Positions 1 through 9,910 of a DNA stretch of 64,000 bases are shown in pieces. A program made the position numbers and the translations under genes. Source of the stretch: Ailurus styani (Eukaryota; Chordata; Mammalia; Carnivora; Ailuridae); assembly GCA_002007465.1 (NCBI GenBank), contig LNAC01000001.1:5513583-5577582 (forward strand). The letters are read 5' to 3'. The number at the start of each line of letters is the position of its first letter. Within the stretch, counting starts at the first letter, position 1. A model generated the notes under the pieces. It did no database searches. It saw only the letters and a list, made by a program, of their open reading frames with translations, and was not told the origin of the DNA.

Positions 1-69
1 GTCACGAAGCACGTGTCAAGGTCCTGAGGACAGTGATAGGCTGAGACTGGCCGTGTAACTTGTGCTGTA

Positions 70-400
70 CGTGCCTGGGGATTGGTTCAAATGCAGATTC
101 TGAGTCAGTAGGTCAGAGGCAGGGTCTGAGGTTCTGTGTCTCTAGAATTCCCAGGTGTTGTCAGTGATGGGGTTCACTGACCACATTCTTGGTGGTAAGG
201 TACTGAACCGTAAAACTTTGTTTTTGCTTTTAGTTTAACTTCCGTAGAACCTAATCCAATAAAGTGTGGTTCCTGGAACAGCAGCCTCAATATGACCTGG
301 GAACTCAGAAATGCACATCTGGGCCCCACTCTGGACTTACTGGGAAATCCTGGAACTGTGCCCCAGATTCTGGGTTTTAACAAAACTCTCGTGTGATTCA
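70..400. mobile_element. Two MER5-type hAT-Charlie fragments in opposite orientation
   Basis: Bases 70-225 read like the + strand of a MER5A/B non-autonomous DNA transposon (the core 'cagattctgagtcagtaggt' is at about 95-114). Bases 265-400 read like the reverse complement of the same family. Both are degraded and lack clean ends. Family is assigned from remembered consensus, not a search. Confidence 0.6.
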
Positions 401-1074
401 GAGACATGCTCCCCTAACCCAGCCATTCCAGATCTGTGCCTGGATAAGTGGGGGTTGTATCCTTTAGGACTTTTGTGTAGCTTTGAGTAACTAGATATCT
501 ATAAAGCTGTGGTTTAAAAATGAAAGAATTTATTTTTGGTGTAAAAGAAGTCCAGAGATGGGCAGTCTGGGACAGGTATGGCAGACTGACAATGTCATCA
601 GGAGCCCACTGGTTTCCTGCTCTACTTTCCTTCTGATCTGAATCCTCACTAAGCTCATAGCATAGTTGCTGGGACTCCAGCCATCACATCCACATCCCAG
701 TAAATACCAGCTGAATAGTCCTTCTTGAGACCTTACAGAAGTTCTCCCAAAGGAGTTCTCTTATGTCACTGGCCAGACCAGTAGTCTATGAGACCAAAAT
801 CTTGGTTTTAGCTGGGCTCGTGGCCATCTGGAGCAAAATGAGGGTCCTCTAAGAAAAAAGACAGAAATGGAGATTGGGTAGGAAGTTAGCCATGTCTGCC
901 ACAGGGGTGGTGGGAACTTGAGGTCTCAGTGATGAAGAACGAATGGCCTGGAGAAGAGTAGCATTCTGTGAGCTGGAAGAGTTAGCAGGTGGAGTCAGAG
1001 AGCAGGAGGTTTCCGTTTACTGATTTAGAAAAACAGCAGCTCTGGGTGCAGATACATTCTAGGTATGGAATGTG

Positions 1075-1520
1075 GTTGTAGGAGTGGGAGCTGGAGTGGA
1101 GGTGATGTCATCGATTGTAGGAGTGGAGGTGATGTCATCGATTGTAGGAGTGGAGGTGATAGTCATTGGCTCTAGGAGGGACATTGTAGCAGAGGTGATG
1201 GTCACAATCGTCAGAGGGATATTGTAGTGGAGGTGATATTATTGGTTGCTGGAATGGAGGGCACAGTGGAAGTGATGTCATCGGTTGTAGGAATGGGAGT
1301 GGAGGTGGTCATTAGGTGCAGGAGTGGTGGGCTGTAGAGGAAGTGATGTCATTGGTTATAGGCGTCGAGTTAGTGGTCACTGGCTGTAGGAGTGGTAGGC
1401 TCTAGTGGGGGTGATGTCACTGGTTATAGGGGTGGGGGTGACTTCACTGGGTGAAGGAGTAAGAGACATCCCTGGCTGTGGATGTGGAGGCGACGGTCAT
1501 TGGTTGTAGGAGGGGGGCTG
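1075..1520. repeat. Degenerate minisatellite with TGATGTCA cores
   Basis: A diverged tandem array built on a GTAGGAGTGGAGGTGATGTC-type core, with irregular spacing. The octamer TGATGTCA occurs exactly at 1103, 1130, 1273, 1344 and 1412, with further one-base variants. The first units (1075-1145) are nearly exact 27-bp repeats; later ones are longer and diverged. It lies in a C10orf90 intron. Confidence 0.8.
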
Positions 1521-1799
1521 ACGTGGATGGTCCTTGGCACGAGGGCAGAAAATCTGTTGTTTTCACTGCTGCATCCCAAGTACCCTAGTACAGTGCCTGG
1601 CACATAGTAGGTGCTCAGTAACAGGTTGTTGAAGATCAAGAGGTCAGGCATTTTCTTTGAGAGGGCAGGAGAGACCAAAAGCAAGCCTTGCTCTCTGACT
1701 TTCTGGAGTACTAAAACCTCAGATGAAGGTAATGGGGTAAGACCTAGAAGCCCTTGACCACGCCCCCCCCATGCGTTCATATGCACCTGCACACACTTG

Positions 1800-1803
<4 letters not shown>

Positions 1804-1848
<45 letters not shown>
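1804..1848. repeat. (CA)n microsatellite
   Basis: An uninterrupted run of CA dinucleotides of about 45 bp. It is likely to be length-polymorphic. Confidence 0.98.
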
Positions 1849-1852
<4 letters not shown>

Positions 1853-2355
1853 CCAGCAGGCATTTCACTCTGCAGGAACCTTGACTAAGACTCTCCTCTG
1901 ACGTTCCCTTTGACACCTGGCAGATTGGCTGGATTTTTTTTTAACCAATTTTTAACACGGGACATTACCTGCTTGGTGGTTGTTGGGGCACCCAGGAAGA
2001 CCAAGAGGAGGAGGGGAGAGGGAAGCCTGCAGAATCCTCAAGCGAGATGGGAGGAGTGGCATCAAGGCCCGTAAACCTCCCCCGACGACAGCATGTTAAT
2101 GAGCCTGGCTCTTCTGTATCACTGGTGTGGAAGTGGGGGTCCTGTCTAGGGATAAGTGGCATCCGTAATGGAAATGAGAGAAATAAAGGGAACTGTGGAT
2201 TAGTCCACAGGAAAATGTGCCCATGTTCCCATGGTGAACATTTTTGAGTGCCAGCTTGTCAGTGATTTTAATTTTTTATATGCTTTCCTATATTTCAAAT
2301 TAGATCATTTGTTGCCTTTGTAATTTGAAAAAAATTTTTTAAAAGAAGTGTGCCT

Positions 2356-2587
2356 AGGGCGCCTGGGTGGCTCAGTGGGTTAAAGCCTCTGCTTTCGGCT
2401 CAGGTCATGATCTCAGCGTCCTGGGATCGAGGCCCGCATCGGGCTCCCTGCTCGGCAGGGAGCCTGCTTCCTCCTCTCCCTGTCTCTCTGCCTGCCTCTC
2501 TGCCTACTTGTNNNNNNNNNNNNNNNNNNNNNNNNNNNNNNNNNNNNNNNNNNNNNNNNAAAAAAAAAAAAAATAAAATAAAAAAAT
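2356..2587 (+). mobile_element. CAN-SINE, interrupted by a 48-N gap
   Basis: A tRNA-derived carnivore SINE starting gggcgcctgggtggctcag, with polypyrimidine then A-rich tail. A perfect 15-bp target site duplication (aaaagaagtgtgcct) flanks it at 2341-2355 and 2588-2602. The N run 2512-2559 covers the CT-rich part and the start of the tail, a typical assembly failure. The intact duplication indicates a fairly young insertion. Confidence 0.95.
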
Positions 2588-2655
2588 AAAAGAAGTGTGC
2601 CTTAATGAGAAAATGATCTTCTCAAATGGTTGCTTTGGGGAACTTTAGCATCAAG

Positions 2656-2846
2656 TTTTTTGTTTTTGTTTTTAAGATTTATGTATTCATTATTTTAGAA
2701 AGAGAGAACACAAGTGGGAGGGGCAGAGGAGAGGGAGAGTGAATCCCAAGCAGCCTCCATGAAGAGCCTGATGCGGGGCTCAATCTCACGACCTGAGCCG
2801 AAACCATGAGTCCAATGCCCAACCCACTGTGCCACCCAGGCACCCC
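2656..2846 (-). mobile_element. CAN-SINE (reverse), older copy
   Basis: A reverse-strand CAN-SINE with T-rich start and a ccacccaggcaccc end. It is flanked by tagcatcaag at 2646-2655 and tagcatcagg at 2847-2856, a target site duplication with one mismatch. Confidence 0.88.
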
Positions 2847-2856
2847 TAGCATCAGG

Positions 2857-3063
2857 TTTTTGGTTTTTTTTTTTAAAGATTTTTTTATTTATTTGACAGA
2901 GAGAGAGATCACAAGTAGGCAGAGAAGCAAGCAGAGGGAGAGGGAGAAGCAGGCCCCCACTGAGCAGGGATCCCAATGCGGGGCTTGATGCAGGGCTCGA
3001 TCCCAGGACCCTGAGATCATGACCNAGTCCAATGCCCAACCCACTGTGCCACCCAGGCACCCC
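2857..3063 (-). mobile_element. CAN-SINE (reverse), chimeric across an N at 3025
   Basis: A reverse CAN-SINE that runs to 'gatcatgacc' at 3024, then meets a single N. The sequence after the N repeats 2809 onward (offset 217). It is therefore a composite: the body of the next SINE joined to the end of the previous one. It probably does not exist as a separate insertion. Confidence 0.75.
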
Positions 3064-3073
3064 TAGCATCAGG

Positions 3074-3284
3074 TTTTTGGTTTTTTTTTTTAAAAGATTT
3101 TTTTATTTATTTGACAGAGAGATCACAAGTAGGCAGAGAAGCAAGCAGAGGGAGAGGGAGAAGCAGGCCCCCACTGAGCAGGGATCCCAATGCGGGGCTT
3201 GACGCAGGGCTCGATCCCAGGACCCTGAGATCATGACCTGAGCTGAAGGCAGAGGCTTAACCCACTGAGCCACCCAGGCGCCCC
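3074..3284 (-). mobile_element. CAN-SINE (reverse), complete copy
   Basis: A complete reverse-strand CAN-SINE, flanked by tagcatcagg at 3064-3073 and 3285-3294. It inserted at the boundary of the neighbouring older SINE, using the same target sequence. It differs from the preceding copy by a GAGA length change and T-run length, consistent with an allele of the same insertion. Confidence 0.88.
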
Positions 3285-5508
3285 TAGCATCAGGTTTTAA
3301 GAAAAGGCTTAAAATGTGCTTTTCCTGTGCTTCAGGAAGTAAAGTCACATTCTGGGATAAAAGATTGTGGACAACGCAATAACCTAGGACTCTTTCCTGA
3401 GTGTAAGGTAGAAAGGTGTGATCTACTCAGTCCCTGGAACTTGTGTCTCTTGACCATCCCTTACAGTGTGATCAAGGTAATCACATTACAGAAAACGGAC
3501 AGGCGTATGTGTGCATGTCCATGCGCGTGCGTTTTAGTTCTGCCTTCCAAATACTTTCTGTACGTTCCGAGACTTTTGTTCATCAGCCTTAAGACCTCTA
3601 GGATTATGACGTAATTGGAAAAACAGCTCTATTTATCCGGTGCCCTTTCTAGATAGTCTCTGGGAGAGGACAGCTATTACTCATTTCTCTTCGCAGGAAT
3701 TGCATATATGAGCCTTTGCTGTAAATGAGACTTGCGTGCACGGTTTCCCACATGGTATTTTGCAACTTGACCCTAGAACGATAGCGATGGAGAGACTGCG
3801 TTTTTTCCCTGGCTCTCTGCATACAGAGGTCTTCCGAACCCTGCACGGGCGTATTTGTATCCTGACACCACGTAGACGTCTTAACAACATAACCGCTCTC
3901 CCCTTCCCCGCCGTGTGCCGACGTTCCAGAAAGGGAAGGCTCTTTTCGCAGATTTTTAGGGAGAGACAGGGTTCCGACGTTTGATGCATATAGCAGAAGG
4001 ACCTGTTTACTGTCTAGGCAGGGCTGGCACCGGCAGGAAGTCTCATTTCCGGAAAGGGCTCATTCCTTGTGTGTTTCCTCTGGCCCAGCTGCCTTGGGAT
4101 GCCCTTTCATCCTTACCCGCTGGTTCGTAGGTTCCCTGTCTATTCTCCTGGACTCTCATGTCTTCTCTTTTCTCTTCCCCAGGGTGGCGGCTTGAGCTAG
4201 GCGCCTGCTGTGCGGCTTGGCTCTGGGACTTGCTGCCCCCATCCTCTCTGCTGGGAGCTGTTTATCCCATTTGCTGCCCCCTCCCGTCTTCGGACTCCCT
4301 TCCTAGGCTGCGACAGCTCCACGTAGAAACTGAGCAGAAATATGCTGAAACAATTATCGGCTGATTTTAAACAGAAGTCTGGGTTCGGTGGGATGCGGGG
4401 TCCCACGCGCAGACCCATTTCCACGTGAGCTTTCACCTGTAGCCCAAAGATGAAGCCTTGACATGTAAAAAGGACAGAGCCTCCACCAGCCTTGCTCATT
4501 GCAGAACGCTCTCTATTTTCTGTCTCGGTGGTTCCTTGGTGGGCCACCAATCGACCTGACTTTCTTTAATTTCACCTTCTGTGTATGGTAATTGGAGGTG
4601 GTCGGAGGCTCTCCTTCTCTTTGGTGAGCAGAGCAAAGCCCTTGCTGAAGAAGTTTTGTGCCACTGAGTGTCCACCGTCCTGTTTCCCATCTCCCTGCAT
4701 CAGCCTCCGTGTCTAAAAATCAGCATGCCTTGCACAGGCAAGGCCCTGTCTTTCCCCTCGGCGGCAGCCTCCTGGGTCCCTGTGCAAAAGTGGGGCCGGC
4801 GAAGTCTTGCCGAAAGTGAGGAGAGTCTGCAGGTGACCCCAGGGTGCCGCTCACAGTGGCTTTCCGACTGATTGACACACAGTCCTGTCAAGCTGCCATC
4901 TTTGGTTTCCAGTGAGATGCGGTGCCTCTGGGCCTTTGCTGGAGGACTTAGGTAAACTGTACAGAAAATGCAGACATGAGAGCTTTAGGGAGATGGTGAC
5001 GGGAGAGGGCAGTCAGGGCTACAGTGCAAATCGCATTGTCCTTTAGGGGAGCCTCGGGCTCGCCCTGTCGTTTAGAGACTCATGTTTTTATCAATGACCC
5101 AGAAACATTGACAGACGTGTCAGTGTCTCTGTTTCTAAGACCCAGTCATTTGTAAGATGCTCAGCCCTCGAGGGGGGGACATCCCCAGCAGGGACACCGA
5201 AATGTGGGAGGAAAGGTCGCCTTGGATTCAAGGAAGCTGGCTTTGTTCAGAAATGTCTCTTTGGCTAATGGGCTGGGTTCGGGCTGTTTTAAGAAGGCAG
5301 GGAGGTGCGCGGAGGTAGCCCAAACCCTCAGAGAGGACCTTGCCAGGAGCTCAGTTCCATCTCCAACGCCCGAACACCTAGAACAAAATCTAAACTAATC
5401 TGGGGAGCAGTGACTCTAAAATGTATTCCGTAGGTGATTTACCTGCCTTGGGCTCTTCAACCTACCCCAGACAACTCTCCTCTCTGGCTCGTGTGTGTTT
5501 TCCTTTCC

Positions 5509-5531
5509 TTTTTTTTTTTTTTTTTTTTTTT
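5509..5531. repeat. Poly-T tract
   Basis: A homopolymer of about 23 T in intron sequence. No SINE body is recognisable next to it. Confidence 0.9.
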
Positions 5532-5701
5532 AACTCTTCTTTGCGATTCACTGACAGACTCTGGCTGCTGGGCTGGTCCTTCTCCCTAACAACCACTGCC
5601 CATTTTCTAGCTTCTGTTGTGAGCCAAGATGTCAGAGGCAGGATTGTAGGCCAGTGGGGGGATAATGGCTCAGCAGGGGCTCACCTAAGAACATAAATGA
5701 T

Positions 5702-5911
5702 GATAGGGGCGCCTGGGTGGCTCAGTTGGTTAAGTGTCCGACTCTTGATTCGGTCCAGGTCATGATCTCAGGGTCCTGGGATCGAGCCCCGTGTCAGGCT
5801 GTGTGCTGGGTGTGGAGCCTGCTTAAGATTCTCTCTCTCCCTCTGCCTCTCCCCTGCCTCCCCCCTCCCCCTAATTGATTCTCTTTCTCTCTCTCTCTAA
5901 AAAAGAAAGAA
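5702..5911 (+). mobile_element. CAN-SINE, older subtype
   Basis: A forward CAN-SINE of the 'gtgtccgactcttgattcgg' subtype, ending in a CT-rich block and a short A/G tail. The target site duplication aagaacataaa is at 5687-5697 and 5912-5922. Confidence 0.93.
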
Positions 5912-6667
5912 AAGAACATAAAAGATTATGCATTGCCTTAATATTTGGAAAGAATCGGTGAAATAATCTCTTTATATCAGCTTGGTTCATTATATTTTCT
6001 GGCCAATGGAGGTAAAGTGTTTTGGGGAAGGGGTGCCTTTTCCTCATTTTGTGCTAAGGACCTAGGGGTGGCCTTGCCTGGCCCAGATTCATGACTCTTG
6101 GTTGGCCGTGATGCTGTGTGTGTCCCTGAGGTCCTCACTTCCTTGCTTGCCCTGTGCTCGGGTCGGCCGAGGCCACATCTCACCGCAGAGAAGTGTCCCG
6201 CTGTCACACACGGCGAGGGCAGGAGCACAGAGTCCTGACCAGCCCACTCCCCTACTCTCTTCCTGCTGGCCAGCCCTGCCTGCTGCCCAGACCGTGCTCA
6301 GCCCCTTGTTTTCCAGACTCATTTGTGGCTTACCTCTGTCTTCCCCAGAATCACACCCCATCAGCTCTCAGGGAAGCTGTGGCCGAGTCCGCCTGCCGAT
6401 TGATCTCTCTCCTCCCAGAAGCTTTTGAGTAGCAGGTGCAATGATGTCCTCACCTGAAAACAACTAGCTTTGAGCTTGCTCTTGGTATTGGAAATATATT
6501 GTTTATGGATACTGACGTAGGTGGGAAAATTATACACAAGATAATCGTGACTGTTGGGCAGGATCTTTGCTTGCTTTCTGTTCACCTCCCGGAGCATGGC
6601 ACAGTTTTGGATAGGTGAGTTCCCTCGATACTTGAGCTATAGAAGACCAACCCATAGGATAATGCAT

Positions 6668-6857
6668 TTTATTTTATTTTTTTTAAGATTTTATTTATTT
6701 GAGAGAGACCAGAGGCCAGGGGGAGGGCCAGAGGGAGAGAGAGAAGCAGACTCCCCCTGCAGCTGGGAGCTGGATGTGGGGCTCGATCCCGGGACCCTGG
6801 GATCATGACCTGAGCCACAGGCAGACCCTTCACTGACTCAGCCACCCTAGCGCCCCC
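6668..6857 (-). mobile_element. CAN-SINE (reverse)
   Basis: A reverse CAN-SINE with T-rich leader, 'gatcatgacctgagcc' at about 6802 and an end near 'agcgccccc'. Flanked by ataatgcat (6659-6667) and gtaatgcat (6861-6869), an imperfect target site duplication. Confidence 0.92.
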
Positions 6858-8695
6858 AGAGTAATGCATGTGAGAAGAGGCAACAGAGGAAACCTTACTA
6901 TTCCAAGGAAACCTGCAGTGCTCCAGTTCTTCCAGATTCAGGCTCAGGAAGGAGGCTTTGAGTTTGAGTCCAGGAAATAGAAATGCCTATCAGAGGCTGC
7001 TGATTTACTCATGCTTCTCTTAAGACTCTCAAGACAGGCAGAGCCGGCAGTGTAATGGGCCATCACTGGGGTAACTGAGTTTAAAATTGGGGGCATGAAT
7101 GGAGAACTCTCAGTCCAACCCACATGCAGGGCCTGACGGGGAGAAACGATGTGTGCATCCTTGCTTTGTGAAGGCCCGCCTGAGGATAATTTCTCGGCCA
7201 ATGGCTGTACTTTTCAGAACCCACAGAAAGGGATCTGACCGATAAGGTGTCAGGAGTCCTTCTCTGCATGTCTTTCTCTTCTGCAGCTCGCCAGCTACAT
7301 TCTACTTTCTGGGAGTTGTTTTAACTCTTCAAGGCACAAGGGGACCCATCTGACTTACACAGAATGCTTCACCTAAGAATTTACATGAAACCAGGTTGAT
7401 AGGTGACTGATAGGGAGGGAGGGAGGGAGGTCAGTATCCCTTAAAGAGCCCGATGCCGGTATGCCGGGGCAGATTGGGACTGCCCCACTGATCACTGATT
7501 TTGTTTTTGATTCTTTTAAGAGAACTTCTCGTAAAAGGAAGCAACATAGAAGGGAATCACTATTTGGAGACTTTTTGCTTATGGCATTTCAAACCTAAAA
7601 AGAACTGGCAGTGTTTGAAATAAAAGTTTAGAAAGTTATTTTCTGTGCAAATGAGCAAAGCCCAACCTTTACCGGAGGAAACCATTTGTCCTCTCCAAAT
7701 GACAGGGCCCCAAATAAATGCCATTTTCTTAGTACCCCCAATGCGCCGGGACCCACTAGGTGCTTTCCTTCATTTTGTCTGTTTGTTTATAAGAAAACGG
7801 AAAGCCGGCTTTATTCCCCGTGGATTCCCTTGCCCCAGAGCCAAGGAGCACATGGAGCGGATGCTCTGGGTCCTCTGTTCTTCCCTCTGCCCTGCGCTAC
7901 GTCGCCACATTCAGCCTGTTCTCATTGTCGGGGACACCAGGGCTCAGGGACTGAGGGGCTGGGATGAAGTGCAGACGACTGAAATATTTTAAAAGAGGTC
8001 CCCATTCTAATCAAGGCCAGGTGGTCATGGGCTCATTTCCTTGTTGTGTAGGACATTTGAGAAAATATTGCAAAGAAGCTTCTAAGTGTTCTTATTTCTC
8101 CCCGTGGTCCTTTGGACTCTTTTTCTCCCCAGTGCCCAAGGAGGTTGGGACGTGCGCCCCTGGCAGCAGCGGCGCTCTCCCCCAGGTGGGGCCCTACCCC
8201 TTAGGGGGCATTAACTAACATAGGAGATGATGCTTGGTGAAGAATCACTAACTGATTTAAAGTGAATAACGTTTAAACATTTATAGAGTATTTCAAAAGA
8301 AAAAAATGAAAAAAAACCTAGAGTATAAAAGAGGCAAACAGTGCGAAGAAAGTCTCTCCCTCACTCCTAGTTCCTGATCCTGCACTGCCTTTGAGGTCCC
8401 AAGGTGTCCAGCACCTTCTGGGTCCTTCCAGGAATGTCCTGAGTAGATCAGCTCTTGGCAGGGGAAGCAACCCTGATGCATGGTCCTGAATTTTGCTTCG
8501 TTCACTTGATAAAACATCTCTGAGAGTCCACGTCTACACAAGCGCATTGCCCTATTCTGTTCTCTTGCTGCTAAGTGTGGGGGCCCTAGGATCTAGTAGT
8601 CAATCCCCTGTCGATGGGCAGTAGGTACTTTCTAGACTTCTGGTATGACAATGGAGGAACAAGCAGCATGTTGTATACATTTTAAATCCACTTTT

Positions 8696-8890
8696 TTAAA
8701 AAGATTTTATTTATTTATTTGACACAGAGAGAGATCACAAGTAGGCAGAGGCAGGCAGAGAGAGAGAGAGAGGAGGAAGCAGGCTTCCTGCCGAGCAGAG
8801 AGCCCGATGTGGGGCTCGATCCCAGGACCCTGAGATCATGACCTGAGCTGAAGGCAGAGGCTTTAACCCACTGAGCCACCCAGGTGCCCT
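8696..8890 (-). mobile_element. CAN-SINE (reverse), young subtype
   Basis: A reverse CAN-SINE of the 'cacaagtaggcagaggcagg' subtype. The target site duplication aatccactttt lies at 8685-8695 and again from 8893. The subtype matches the one I associate with mustelids. Confidence 0.94.
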
Positions 8891-8999
8891 TCAATCCACT
8901 TTTAATGAGAAGTCTGTAATGTGACCTTGTAACTTACCTCCTACCTCTGTACTGGCCACAGTACAGAACTTCCATCCATGTTTCTGCATTAATAATGAT

Positions 9000-9300
9000 A
9001 GGTAACTTTTATTAAGTGCTTACCGTCTAGCAGGTACTATGCTAAACACCTTACACAGATCAGTATTTTTTCATATTGCCTCAATTTTAATATAATGTTA
9101 TTCTGTAAAAATTATATAAATTATGTAAATGTGTTGTTACATACTTATATGAACTTCTTATGAAAATAGATATAATAATAAGTAATATTTAATGTGATTA
9201 CCTCGATTTTATAGATGGGGCCAGATACCTTAGAAGTGGTAGAGGTGGGATTTGAACCCAGATACTCTGGCCCCACAGTGTGCTGACCCACCCACTCTCT
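9000..9300. mobile_element. MIR-like remnant
   Basis: Stretches such as 'taagtgcttaccgtctagcaggtactatgc' (here summarised; 9014-9044) and 'gggatttgaacccag' (9247-9261) are typical of MIR-class elements. Its limits are vague and AT-rich sequence interrupts it at 9070-9200. Confidence 0.5.
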
Positions 9301-9619
9301 TGCCTGGTGGTGAGAAAGTCATCTGAGTTTCTAAGGGCACTGGCGAGCACAAAGTCTTTAGACCAAATGCGGGAGAGTGCCGTATACAGTGGAGCTCCTT
9401 AGTGAGCTGGGGGAGGTCCTACCCGGTATGGTGATCATGTGACGAATGCCACCTGAGCACGTGCTCTTTGCACCACCCCCCCCACCACCATGCCTCTGGT
9501 TCTCTGAAGGAAGTGCTGCAGCCTGCGTCCCGTCTCCAGATGAGCAAGGTGTGCCAAAGTCAGTACCTTTGAGGTGCACTCGTCAGATGTTTTGAGCACA
9601 ATTCTTGTTTTATTTTTAG

Positions 9620-9910
9620 TAGAAGCAAAAGTATTTTCTGGAAGCAACAAGAAGCAACAAGGAGAAGCACGTGTGACTTTGTCTGCTCCCCCCGTGGAGC
9701 AGAAGCTGGTTAAAGAGTTCCTTCCCGATGGGTATAGCTCTCCAAGCAACAGCTGTCAGTCTAGCAACGTCTCTGAGCCCTCAGAGAGTCAACAGCAAAG
9801 CTTCCTGAAATCCAGAATCCCTTTACCTGGCTTCCTTTGCCCCTTACAAGATTTATGCACATCTCCACAGGAAGACAGTGATGTTCAGATAGAAAGAGAG
9901 TTCCCCGAAG
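9620..9910 (+). CDS. C10orf90: C10orf90 (FATS) exon, first of six in window
   Basis: A 291-bp internal exon preceded by a pyrimidine-rich acceptor (tgttttatttttag) and followed by GTAAGG. It starts with two bases of a split codon, then EAKVF, and ends with one base that joins the next exon to make a glycine codon. The 97 residues are serine- and glutamine-rich with no recognisable domain, ending in an acidic patch (SDVQIEREFPEG). C10orf90 is a vertebrate protein reported to bind HDAC1, to act as a ubiquitin ligase stabilising p53, and to associate with centrosome or actin structures through its C-terminal ALMS motif. The identification rests on the downstream exons; this exon is assigned by frame, phase and position. 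Confidence 0.82.

Larger units (their letters stand above)
1..9619 (+). other. C10orf90: C10orf90 upstream intron (partial)
   Basis: No coding exon is supported before 9620; the open frames here are short, overlap repeats or lack splice signals. The interval holds two MER5-like fragments, a degenerate minisatellite, a CA microsatellite, an L2/MIR-type end near 1555-1640, seven CAN-SINE copies and a MIR-like stretch at 9000-9300. The stretches 3300-5500, 5925-6655 and 6870-8690 look like unique intronic sequence apart from a poly-T run (5509-5531) and a short GGGA run near 7412-7430. That this is intron, not intergenic, is inferred because the first exon in the window begins in the middle of a codon. 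Confidence 0.75.

Noticed and set aside
1424..1846. Open frames made of CV or VC repeats
   Set aside because: They are the CA microsatellite translated, not protein-coding.
2350..3348. Open frames with PGWLSGLK or GAWVAQWV motifs
   Set aside because: They are translated CAN-SINEs; the same peptides recur at every SINE in the window.
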